Positions 1 through 7,180 of a stretch of 8,352 bases of DNA are shown one piece after another. The stretch is taken from positions 1 to 8,352 of the forward strand of contig DAOUAJ010000451.1 of the NCBI GenBank assembly GCA_034433615.1, written 5' to 3'. The translations under genes were made by a program, and so were the position numbers. The notes below the pieces were generated by a model. The model saw nothing but the letters and a program-made list of their open reading frames with translations. It made no database searches and had not been told where the DNA came from. Source of the stretch: DAOUAJ01 sp034433615 (GTDB lineage: Bacteria > Chloroflexota > Anaerolineae > DUEN01). How positions within the stretch are numbered: the first letter of the stretch is position 1; every line of letters starts with the position of its first letter.

Positions 1-1989
1 GCCATCGTCGGCGTGCGCTTCGAGCCGAAATCGGGCGTCGTCGTCGTGTCAGCAATCTCGGCTGGTAACGCGTCCTCGCTGCCCCTGCGTTGGCGGACGC
101 GGCGTAAAGCCATCTTGACATTGCCTCCAGACGAGCCATTCCGCCCGGAGTTGGACGAGCGCGGACTGCTCTCGCAGGTCCAACTCGACCTGGGACAGGT
201 GATCTCGGCCGCGCCGCGCTTGCTCTACCCCAACGATGCCTGGGCCGATACGTACAACAACCAGGTGCCCTTGCGCTCCGAAAACGAGGTGCTGATCGAG
301 TACACCTGCCATCCCGATGCCTGCTTCCACCTATGGAACGGCCAGGTCGTGCCGGTCGCACAGGTGGAGGCCACGGGAGACCCTAAGGGTTTTTGGAAAC
401 CCTTAGGGTCTCCCGTGCAGCGGGTCACGCTGCGGGCGGTCGAGCGCGGGAGCGGTAAAGCTGTGCCGGTCAAGCTGCACGTCCACGGCGAGGGTGGTGA
501 ATACCTGGCCCCGGTGGATCGACATCGTATTCCCAACTCAGCGTGGTTCGAGGATTATAGCGTGGATTTCGTCCACGGCGGCGGATGGGATGGCCGAGGG
601 CCTAATCCGCACTACTGTACTTACATCCCTGGCGAGACGATGATGGACCTGCCACCGGGCAGGATCTACATCGAGGTGTCAAAGGGGTTCGAGATCCGCC
701 CGGTGCGCAAGGTCGTTGAGGTGACGCCGGCAACGAAGGAGATCGTCATTGAGATCGAAAAAGTGCTACCGTGGCGCGAGAGGGGCTGGGTTACTGCCGA
801 TACTCACGTCCATTTCCTTTCACCGATGTCCGCACTGCTGGAGGGTTCCGCTGAGGGGGTGAACGTCGTCAATCTGCTGGCGAGCCAGTGGGGGGAGCTG
901 ATGACCAACGTCGGTGATTTCGACGGCAAGACCACGTGGGGCTCCAGAGAGGCCGGCGGGGAGGGCGAGTACCTGGTGCGCGTGGGAACCGAAAACCGTC
1001 AGCACGTGCTGGGGCACATCTCACTGCTGGGCTACAGCGGCCGGATCATCGCGCCGATGACCACGGGCGGCCCGGATGAGTCCGCGATAGGCGATCCCAT
1101 CGAGATCCTGCTCACCGAGTGGGCCAGGCAGTGCAAGAAGCAGGGCGGGCTGGTCGTCCTGCCGCACTTCCCCAACCCCCGCGCCGAGCACGCGGCCAGT
1201 ATCGTCAGCGGAGACATTGACGCCATCGAGATGACCTCGTGGGGCAACCTCTACGGCGGCATTGACCCGTACTCGCTTTCCGATTGGTACCGGTACCTGA
1301 ACTGTGGGTATCTCGTGGCGGCCGTCGGCGGCACGGACAAGATGTCGGCGGATACAGCGGTGGGGACGGTTCGCACCTACGCTCGCATCGCCCCGGGGCA
1401 TGAGTTCACCTATCAAACCTGGATGGAGGCGGTGCGACGAGCGGAGACGTTCGTGACGTATGGGCCACTGCTGGAGTTCATGGTGGACAGCTATCCGATG
1501 GGGAGCCGCATCCAGATGACCGCCAGCGGCGGCACGGTGGATGTGGTGTGGCAAGTGGCCAGCGTCACCGTGCCGATGTCGCGGGTGGAGCTGATCGTGA
1601 ACGGGGAGATCCGGGAAAGCCTGGCGGTCTCGCCGTGGGAGGGGAACGGGCATTGGTCGGTGAGGGTGGATAAGAGCTCGTGGCTGGCCTTGCTGGTGCG
1701 GGGGCACTATCCCGACAAGCCGGAGATCATCGCCGCCCACTCATCGCCGGTGATGGTGCTGATAGAGGGATCACCGATGCTGGCTGCGGCGGATGCGGTG
1801 ACGATCCTGGAGCAGATCGAGGGGGCACTGGCTTACCTGGACACGGTCGGCACGCGGGCGGACGACGTCGCCTACAAGCGGATGCGCATGGTGCTGGTGT
1901 CGGCGCATCGCTCGTTGCACAACCGGATGCACCAGCTTGGCTACTATCATGGCCACACGCCGGTGACGGATCATCCGGAGCACCACTAA
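1..1989 (+). CDS. CehA/McbA-like PHP-fold metallohydrolase, 5' end outside window
   Basis: Probable metal-dependent hydrolase of the CehA/McbA group (PHP fold, amidohydrolase-like; carbaryl hydrolase is the named relative). The substrate cannot be read from sequence. The frame is open from base 1. The first possible start is GTG at 13 (658 aa), but no ribosome site is visible, so the true start is probably upstream. Numbering from GTG 13: a beta-rich N-terminal part (about 1-135), a region resembling a regulatory-like beta domain (about 136-250), then the PHP core. Candidate metal ligands are H265 and H267 (ADTHVHF), E327 with H331/H335 (TENRQHVLGH), H385 (VLPHFPNP) and D442 (VGGTDKM). The C-terminal part (about 500-658) looks like a further beta domain plus a helical tail. 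No signal peptide is seen in the visible part. Residues 121-135 come from a perfect palindrome inserted in frame. No neighbour suggests a pathway. Family call good; substrate unknown. Confidence 0.85.
   Translation, partial: AIVGVRFEPKSGVVVVSAISAGNASSLPLRWRTRRKAILTLPPDEPFRPELDERGLLSQVQLDLGQVISAAPRLLYPNDAWADTYNNQVPLRSENEVLIEYTCHPDACFHLWNGQVVPVAQVEATGDPKGFWKPLGSPVQRVTLRAVERGSGKAVPVKLHVHGEGGEYLAPVDRHRIPNSAWFEDYSVDFVHGGGWDGRGPNPHYCTYIPGETMMDLPPGRIYIEVSKGFEIRPVRKVVEVTPATKEIVIEIEKVLPWRERGWVTADTHVHFLSPMSALLEGSAEGVNVVNLLASQWGELMTNVGDFDGKTTWGSREAGGEGEYLVRVGTENRQHVLGHISLLGYSGRIIAPMTTGGPDESAIGDPIEILLTEWARQCKKQGGLVVLPHFPNPRAEHAASIVSGDIDAIEMTSWGNLYGGIDPYSLSDWYRYLNCGYLVAAVGGTDKMSADTAVGTVRTYARIAPGHEFTYQTWMEAVRRAETFVTYGPLLEFMVDSYPMGSRIQMTASGGTVDVVWQVASVTVPMSRVELIVNGEIRESLAVSPWEGNGHWSVRVDKSSWLALLVRGHYPDKPEIIAAHSSPVMVLIEGSPMLAAADAVTILEQIEGALAYLDTVGTRADDVAYKRMRMVLVSAHRSLHNRMHQLGYYHGHTPVTDHPEHH
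372..417. repeat. Perfect 21-bp inverted repeat inserted in frame in the metallohydrolase gene
   Basis: Arms 372-392 and 397-417 are exact reverse complements around a TTGG loop. The core of each arm is GGGAGACCCTAAGGG or its complement. It is read as residues T121-V135 (TGDPKGFWKPLGSPV) without breaking the frame. Because it is a palindrome, the opposite strand encodes nearly the same peptide. It sits where the N-terminal part meets the next beta domain, a place likely to tolerate extra residues. It resembles the protein-coding palindromic elements known from Rickettsia in behaviour, not in sequence. That it is a genome-wide repeat family is inference. Confidence 0.85.
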
Positions 1990-2000
1990 GCTTTCTGGAA

Positions 2001-2042
2001 GAAAGGGGGGGCGTGCAACTCACTGCGCACCACCCCTCTTTC
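2001..2042. terminator. Hairpin between convergent genes, likely bidirectional terminator
   Basis: Bases 2001-2010 pair with 2033-2042 (10 bp, one G-U). After a small internal mismatch, 2013-2017 pair with 2024-2028, leaving a 6-base loop. The hairpin begins 11 bases after the metallohydrolase stop and ends 25 bases after the stop of the minus-strand ccmD-like gene, so it suits both. There is no clear run of T on either side, so it is not a textbook intrinsic terminator. Confidence 0.5.
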
Positions 2043-2067
2043 AATTCCTCCGTACAGGCTAGATTAT

Positions 2068-2211
2068 TCACTGTTCTGGTTGCCGGTTTTGTAACATCTC
2101 CTGCAACATAGCCACGTCCTGCTCCAATTGCCGCTGACGGCGCGCCAATGTGAGCACGTAGATAAAGAGCAACAACCAGGCGATGATGAATGCCCCGGCC
2201 AGGTAAGCCAT
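2068..2211 (-). CDS. ccmD: CcmD-like single-helix membrane protein, 47 aa
   Basis: A 47-residue protein read on the minus strand from ATG at 2211-2209 to TGA at 2070-2068. It begins MAYLAGAFIIAWLLLFIYVL, a single membrane helix at residues 3-22. A basic turn (LARRQRQ, 22-28) and a short amphipathic helix rich in Leu, Gln and Glu (29-47) follow. This is the CcmD pattern: an N-terminal helix with a Tyr-Val-Leu end, then the ARRQR-type cytoplasmic patch. CcmD helps release holo-CcmE from the CcmABC haem export complex in cytochrome c maturation. No other ccm gene is in the window, so it is an orphan here. A strong ribosome site lies 7 bases upstream. Its stop faces the metallohydrolase gene across a hairpin, and upstream it is divergent from the redoxin gene. 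Family call is good; a haem role here is inference. Confidence 0.82.
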   Translation of the reverse strand: MAYLAGAFIIAWLLLFIYVLTLARRQRQLEQDVAMLQEMLQNRQPEQ

Positions 2212-2218
2212 GGGGGAT

Positions 2219-2225
2219 ACCTCCT
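2219..2225 (-). promoter_or_regulatory. Ribosome binding site of the ccmD-like gene
   Basis: Read on the minus strand this is AGGAGGT, a near-perfect Shine-Dalgarno sequence, 7 bases before the ATG at 2211. It fixes the start and is the main reason to prefer this short frame over longer overlapping frames on the same strand. Confidence 0.8.
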
Positions 2226-2371
2226 GTTGTTTTTCGCTTTCACTGGCGGAAGGTGTGTTCCAAGACGACCTGCTCTTTCCGGGACTCTTCGCCCGGCTCG
2301 CGCGGTGCCTATAGCCATCAGTTTACCACAACCGTAATCCCGCGCCAAACGCACACACCCCCCCAAATGAT

Positions 2372-2400
2372 TTGGCTGTCGCCCACGCTTGCGCTATACT
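2372..2400 (+). promoter_or_regulatory. Sigma70-type promoter for the redoxin gene
   Basis: A -35 box TTGGCT (2372-2377), a 17-base spacer and a -10 box TATACT (2395-2400). Transcription would begin near 2407, giving a leader of under 20 bases before the ATG at 2424. It may also serve the downstream 3D-domain gene, as no other promoter is evident in the 48-60 base gap between the two. Confidence 0.65.
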
Positions 2401-2423
2401 GGCTGGCGTATGGAGGTCCGTTC

Positions 2424-2957
2424 ATGATCGAGAAGTTGCCGAAAGCCGCCGTTGGTCAGGCAGCGCCTGATTTTGCCTTACCCGACCTGGATGGCCGCCT
2501 CCATCGGCTGGCCGATTATCAGGGCCAGATCGTGATCCTCGACTTCTGGTCGGCTGAGTGTCCTGTGTCGCAGGCGGTTGACCCGTACTTCAACGAGCGG
2601 TGGGAAGAATGGGCACGACAAGGCATCGTGTTTCTTGCGATTGACTCAAATAGCCATTATAACGATGAGGAGATCCGCCGTGCGAGAGCCGAGCGTGCTC
2701 TCCGGTTCCCGATCTTGCGCGATCGCGGCAACAAGGTCGCTGATGCTTACGGTGCATTGACGACTCCTCACATCTTCCTTGTTGATCGCCAGGGCCTCCT
2801 TCGCTACCGGGGCGCCGTGGACGATCGTTCGTTCCGCAAGCGGGAGCCCGAGGTCAACTATCTGGAAGAGGCGTTGGCGGCGGTACTAGCTGGCCGCCCG
2901 GTGCCTCGCCCTGAAACGGAGCCCTACGGCTGCACGATCGTCCGCGCGATAGATTAA
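2424..2957 (+). CDS. Redoxin / TlpA-like thioredoxin-fold protein with CPVS site
   Basis: A 177-residue thioredoxin-fold protein of the AhpC/TSA-redoxin superfamily. The start chosen is ATG 2424, with GGAGGT 6 bases upstream and a promoter just before it; the frame stays open upstream to about 2190 but lacks such signals. The opening VGQAAPDFALPDLDG (10-24) is typical of redoxins, and ILDFWSAECPVSQ (about 38-50) is the active-site strand and helix. The site has C46-P-V-S49, one Cys rather than the CXXC of TlpA, ResA or CcmG. The segment ALTTPHIFLVDRQG carries the cis-Pro of the fold. A second Cys, C170, lies near the C terminus in PYGCTIVR and may be the resolving partner. No signal peptide or membrane helix is seen, so it is probably cytoplasmic. 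Likely role: thiol peroxidase or reductase; the exact reaction is unknown. The divergent neighbour is ccmD-like, and a cell-wall protein gene follows. Confidence 0.82.
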   Translation: MIEKLPKAAVGQAAPDFALPDLDGRLHRLADYQGQIVILDFWSAECPVSQAVDPYFNERWEEWARQGIVFLAIDSNSHYNDEEIRRARAERALRFPILRDRGNKVADAYGALTTPHIFLVDRQGLLRYRGAVDDRSFRKREPEVNYLEEALAAVLAGRPVPRPETEPYGCTIVRAID

Positions 2958-3017
2958 GTTAGCCCGACCGGGCAACAGAGAGCCCAACTCGCAGTAACCA
3001 GGTTAATGGAGCGGTCC

Positions 3018-4601
3018 ATGATCACAGAGCGGCCTGTGGCCACAGGGCAGCTTACTACCGAAGAGCCCCTGATGTCAGAGTGGTCACCAGAACAATGGCT
3101 ACCCTCCTGGCTCGCCTGGCGTTCCTGGGTGACGTTACTGGCTCTTCTGGTGCTGGCCTGGGCGGGTAATCGGCTGTATTGGGCGACGGGCACATCGGTT
3201 GTGGTGGCCGTGGATGGTCAAAGTATCATGCTGCGCACCCACCAGGCGACGGTGGCCGATTTGCTTAACGAGCTGGGATTGAGCCTTCACCCCCAGGACC
3301 TCGTGCGCCCGGAGCCGTCAACTCCTCTTTCGCTCGGTCAGACGATCATGGTTCAGCGGGCCCAGCCGGTTGATCTGGAAGTGGACGGCCGAACGTGGCA
3401 GACACGTACCCAGGCCCGCACGCTGCGCGCCCTGCTCGACGAGGTGGGTGTCTACGTCTCGCCGTATGATGAGGTAGAAGTGGATGGGCGACTGCTGCCG
3501 AACCTGGATGCCCCTTTGCCCTCTCCCGTTGCCAGCCTTCCACAGGCTACACATAAGGTCGGCTATTCATGGTTACGGCGGGAGGTGGAGCCCGGAGGCC
3601 CGCCGCCGCTGCACATTGTGGTACGTCGGGCTGTACCTGTGCAGGTGAGCGATGGGAGCGCCAGGTACGTCATTCACACCACCGCCCCGACCGTGGGCGA
3701 GGCGCTGAGGCGGGAGGGAGTAACCACCTATCTGGGCGACCTGGTGCGCCCCGACCTGAACAGCCAGGTTCGCGCCGGCCTTCACGTGTACATCATTCGT
3801 TCGCTCCCCTTCTCTGTGCGCGTGGACGGCCGCGAGATTCGCACTCGCACCCGACAACGTACCGTGGCCGATGCCCTGGCCGATCTCGGAATCGTCATTG
3901 CTGCGGGAGACATTGTTGAGCCCCCCTTGGCGGCGGAACTCAGGGCCGATCTGACGATAGCAGTCACGCGCGTGCGCGAGGAGGTTCAAGTCGAGCAGGA
4001 CGCGGTGCCTTACGCGACCATTTGGGTGCCGGACGACGAGCTTGAAATTGACCAGCGGCGGATAGACGAGAGCGGGCAAGAGGGACTGACCAAACGGCGC
4101 TTTCGGGTGATCTATCACGATGATCAACTGGTCAGCCGTACTCTGGAAGATGAATGGGTGGCCCAGGAACCTATCACCCGGGTGATCGCGTATGGACGCA
4201 AGATCGTTCTACACACATTAGAGACGCCCCAGGGGCCGATCACATACTGGCGTAAGGTGCGCATGTTGGCTACATCTTACTCACCCTCCACGGCGGGAGT
4301 AGACCTGGATGACCCCTATTTTGGCCGCACCCGACTGGGCCGCACGATGAGCAAAGGGATCGTGGCGGTTGATCCCACGGTGATCAAATTGGGCAGCAAA
4401 GTATACATACCCGGCTACGGTGTAGGCGACGCGGCGGATACAGGTGGGCTGATCCAGGGTCGGCATATTGATTTGGGATTTGACGACCACAATCTGGAAT
4501 TATGGTACCGCTGGGTGGATGTTTACCTGTTGGCGCCACCGCCGCCGCGTTACCAGATTCGCTGGATATTGCCCGACTGGCCGCGCGAACGGCGACGGTA
4601 G
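3018..4601 (+). CDS. Membrane-anchored DUF348 x4 - G5 - 3D domain protein (YabE-like)
   Basis: A 527-residue cell-envelope protein. ATG 3018 is preferred because GGAG lies 6 bases before it; ATG 3006 in the same frame would add four residues. A short acidic N terminus precedes one membrane helix (about 36-53, SWVTLLALLVLAWAG), a signal anchor that places the rest outside. Four DUF348-like (ubiquitin-like) repeats follow at about 61-104, 116-158, 199-242 and 263-300. Each has a VDG-type turn, an RT/HTTxxTVxxxL helix and an xDxVxP end. A G5-like domain spans about 317-395 and a 3D domain about 411-507. The three aspartates that name the 3D domain are visible: D452 (VAVDP), D474 (ADTGG) and D485 (HIDLGF). 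The family includes YabE- and Rpf-like proteins, and the 3D fold is related to MltA lytic transglycosylases, so cleavage or remodelling of peptidoglycan is likely. The gene lies 60 bases after the redoxin stop and may be cotranscribed with it. Confidence 0.88.
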   Translation: MITERPVATGQLTTEEPLMSEWSPEQWLPSWLAWRSWVTLLALLVLAWAGNRLYWATGTSVVVAVDGQSIMLRTHQATVADLLNELGLSLHPQDLVRPEPSTPLSLGQTIMVQRAQPVDLEVDGRTWQTRTQARTLRALLDEVGVYVSPYDEVEVDGRLLPNLDAPLPSPVASLPQATHKVGYSWLRREVEPGGPPPLHIVVRRAVPVQVSDGSARYVIHTTAPTVGEALRREGVTTYLGDLVRPDLNSQVRAGLHVYIIRSLPFSVRVDGREIRTRTRQRTVADALADLGIVIAAGDIVEPPLAAELRADLTIAVTRVREEVQVEQDAVPYATIWVPDDELEIDQRRIDESGQEGLTKRRFRVIYHDDQLVSRTLEDEWVAQEPITRVIAYGRKIVLHTLETPQGPITYWRKVRMLATSYSPSTAGVDLDDPYFGRTRLGRTMSKGIVAVDPTVIKLGSKVYIPGYGVGDAADTGGLIQGRHIDLGFDDHNLELWYRWVDVYLLAPPPPRYQIRWILPDWPRERRR

Positions 4602-4612
4602 CGGGAAGACTA

Positions 4613-4647
4613 CAGGGCGACCACCCTCGGCTGAGAGGCCTGCCCTG
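4613..4647 (+). other. Stem-loop after the 3D-domain gene
   Basis: CAGGGC (4613-4618) pairs with GCCCTG (4642-4647), and an inner CCTC/GAGG pairing is possible. It lies 11 bases after the stop of the wall-protein gene. It could stabilise or end that transcript, but no T run follows, so it is not called a terminator. Confidence 0.35.
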
Positions 4648-4725
4648 GACGTCGTGCAGTCTGCGAGAGCCAAGAGGATATAAGACATGGCGGCTGCTGG
4701 AGACTGGAGTGGGTAGACAAAACGC

Positions 4726-4754
4726 TTGACAAGGGCTCACCCCTGTGCTAGTAT
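4726..4754 (+). promoter_or_regulatory. Promoter P1 of the peptide transporter operon
   Basis: A perfect -35 box TTGACA (4726-4731), a 17-base spacer and a -10 box TAGTAT (4749-4754), with TG one base before the -10 as in extended -10 promoters. Transcription would start near 4761, giving a leader of about 260 bases before the oppD-like ATG at 5023. The spacer holds short inverted arms AGGG and CCCT. Confidence 0.75.
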
Positions 4755-4761
4755 ACGTTGA

Positions 4762-4771
4762 ATTTGCAAAT
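4762..4771. promoter_or_regulatory. Palindrome ATTTGCAAAT at the P1 start point, candidate operator
   Basis: A perfect 10-bp palindrome placed where P1 transcription should begin and 11 bases before the -35 box of P2. A protein bound here could block P1 and influence P2. No regulator gene is in the window, and a 10-bp AT-rich palindrome could arise by chance. Confidence 0.35.
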
Positions 4772-4782
4772 GCTGAGCGGCT

Positions 4783-4811
4783 TTGACTATTGTGCCCCAT
4801 AAAGTTATATT
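4783..4811 (+). promoter_or_regulatory. Promoter P2 of the peptide transporter operon
   Basis: A -35 box TTGACT (4783-4788), a 17-base spacer and a -10 box TATATT (4806-4811). It faces the same way as P1 and both boxes are offset by exactly 57 bases. Transcription would start near 4818, about 205 bases before the oppD-like start. Confidence 0.68.
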
Positions 4812-4817
4812 CTCGGA

Positions 4818-5022
4818 TGATCTATCTATGTCGGTGTGCGCTTGGGTGTTGAGCAGGCTGTCTCCAACCCGGCGCCGCCGCAGCCCTGCCCGTGAAGCTA
4901 CAATTCTTGTCTTGCGGCGAAGGCCAGACCGTCGGCCAAGGGCGCGAGCTTTCTACGGACAGGGGCATTCATTATCCCACTCATTATGAGTTTGGCTTTG
5001 TTCGTTTTGTGCGGAGGGTTGC
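4818..5022 (+). other. Long untranslated leader of the oppD-like gene
   Basis: About 205 bases between the P2 start and ATG 5023 with no convincing gene. It is GC-rich with small hairpins, such as GGCC arms around 4922-4937, and the palindrome CTCATTATGAG at 4980-4990. TCATTAT occurs twice (near 4968 and 4981). I recognise no riboswitch or RNA family. The oppD-like ribosome site GGAGGG is at 5013-5018. Confidence 0.4.
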
Positions 5023-6005
<983 letters not shown>

Positions 6006-6006
<1 letters not shown>

Positions 6007-7007
6007 TGGCAGAGATGGCTCAGCACAGACGGAACGGAGAGGTGTTACTACAGGTTGAGGGGTTGAAGATGCACTTCCCCATCACCCAGGGCATCGTTTT
6101 GCAGCGCCAGGTGGGAAGTATCAAGGCGGTTGATGGCATTGATTTCTACATTCGGCGTGGGGAGACCCTGGGGCTGGTGGGCGAGTCGGGCTGTGGCAAA
6201 TCCACCACGGGCCGTGCCATCCTCCAACTGTATCGCCCGACGGCAGGTCACGTTTACTTTGAAGGGGAAGACTTGACCCAGATGAAGGGGGAGCGGCTGC
6301 GCCGGCAACGTCGCAAGATGCAGATGATCTTCCAGGACCCCTACGCATCACTGAACCCGCGCATGACGGTGGGCAACATCATAGGAGAGCCATTGGAGGT
6401 ACACAATATCGTCCGTGGCCAGGCGAAGCGTGACCGGGTCATGGAGCTGCTCCAGGTGGTTGGCCTCAATCCGTATTTCATTAACCGTTATCCCCATGAG
6501 TTTTCGGGTGGTCAGCGCCAGCGCATTGGCATTGCCCGCGCCTTAGCCGTCAACCCGGATTTCATCGTGTGTGATGAGCCCATCTCCGCGCTCGATGTCT
6601 CTATCCAGGCTCAGATTATCAACCTCCTGGAGGAACTTCAGGAACAGTTTAGCCTGACGTATCTCTTTATTGCTCATGACCTTTCCGTGGTCCGGCACAT
6701 TTCCGACCGGGTCGCTGTAATGTATCTGGGCAAAATTGTAGAGATGACTGATCGAGACACTCTTTATGCTAACCCTTTGCACCCTTACACGCAGGCCTTG
6801 TTGTCTGCTGTGCCTATCCCGGACCCGGCGGTGGAGGCCAAGCGACAGCGCATCATTCTGGAAGGGGATGTGCCCAGCCCGGCTAACCCACCCAAGGGGT
6901 GCCGTTTTAGCACGCGTTGCTCGCGGGTGATGGATATTTGCAGGCAGGAGGAACCTCCCTTTAAAGACCTGGGGGGCGAGCACTACGTCGCTTGCTTTCT
7001 CTACTAG
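6006..7007 (+). CDS. oppF: Oligopeptide/dipeptide ABC transporter ATPase, OppF/DppF type
   Basis: A 333-residue second ATPase of the importer, expected to pair with the OppD-like protein. ATG 6006 shares its A with the upstream TGA; GGAG lies about a dozen bases before it. An in-frame start further upstream (5973) lies inside oppD and is less likely. The N terminus has the OppF-type strand GLKMHFPITQG. Walker A GESGCGKS is at 59-66 (K65), and the Q loop is in IFQDPYASLNP. The signature SGGQRQR starts at S167. Walker B is FIVCDEPISALD with D190 and E191, and the switch histidine is H224 (AHD). The C-terminal domain has cysteines at 299, 305, 312 and 330, with the same 5, 6, 17 spacing as the OppD-like partner. 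All catalytic residues are intact. A long repeat-filled gap separates it from the solute-binding protein gene, which may lower or uncouple expression between the two. Confidence 0.95.
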
Positions 7008-7011
7008 GAAG

Positions 7012-7092
7012 ACTACAACGAATTGGGAATAGAACGAAGCAGAATAAAGCGGAGGCCGAATGAGATTCGTTGGTTTCTCAATTCGCTGTAGT
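7012..7092. repeat. Inverted repeat pair of the 28-base unit
   Basis: Arms 7012-7039 and 7065-7092 match at 22 of 28 positions as inverted copies, separated by 25 bases. It starts 4 bases after the oppF-like stop. In RNA it would form a long imperfect hairpin that could protect the 3' end of the oppDF message. Confidence 0.65.
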
Positions 7093-7096
7093 TTGC

Positions 7097-7110
7097 TGGA
7101 GAATTCTCCA
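7097..7110. repeat. 14-bp perfect palindrome with GAATTC centre
   Basis: TGGAGAATTCTCCA is its own reverse complement. It lies just after the inverted 28-base unit inside the repeat block. It could be a protein site or part of the repeat; nothing in the sequence decides this. Confidence 0.4.
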
Positions 7111-7118
7111 TGAAATTG

Positions 7119-7154
7119 CGTTCACCAACGTTCGGATGAAAATGCTGGTGAACG
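7119..7154. repeat. 9-bp inverted repeat CGTTCACCA / TGGTGAACG
   Basis: Perfect arms at 7119-7127 and 7146-7154 with an 18-base loop. The right arm shares its last base with the next palindrome, so the two hairpins abut. Confidence 0.5.
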
Positions 7155-7180
7155 TAGGACAAATTTCAAATTTGTCCTAC
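7154..7180. repeat. 27-base near-perfect palindrome with AAATTT centre
   Basis: Arms 7154-7166 (GTAGGACAAATTT) and 7168-7180 are exact reverse complements around a single C. Chance occurrence is very unlikely. With a one-base loop it would form a slightly open hairpin, or a dimeric protein site in DNA. Palindromes of this look recur in some Chloroflexota genomes, from memory only. Confidence 0.75.

Noticed and set aside
1021..1740. 239-residue minus-strand open frame opposite the metallohydrolase gene
   Set aside because: It is rich in His, Arg and Pro with no family look, and lies fully opposite a well-supported coding frame with PHP motifs. This is a GC-codon shadow.
2279..2296. CCGGG/CCCGG hairpin and short repeats upstream of ccmD as a riboswitch
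   Set aside because: Only a 5-bp stem is clear and no known aptamer motif could be matched. A promoter for ccmD in this region is also not convincing; the best -10 like TATAGG near 2331-2326 lacks a good -35.
2064..2366. 100-residue minus-strand frame over the ccmD region
   Set aside because: It lacks a ribosome site and has no recognisable fold. The overlapping 47-codon frame at 2211-2068 has an AGGAGGT site and a CcmD sequence, so the longer frame is the shadow.
2190..2423. Upstream extension of the redoxin frame
   Set aside because: The frame is open to about 2190, but a promoter (2372-2400) and a ribosome site (2412-2417) fall inside it, and the extra residues do not resemble a redoxin or a signal peptide.
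4783..4989. 68-residue frame in the oppD leader
   Set aside because: It begins with TTG inside the P2 -35 box, has no ribosome site, and is Arg/Ser-rich without any family resemblance.
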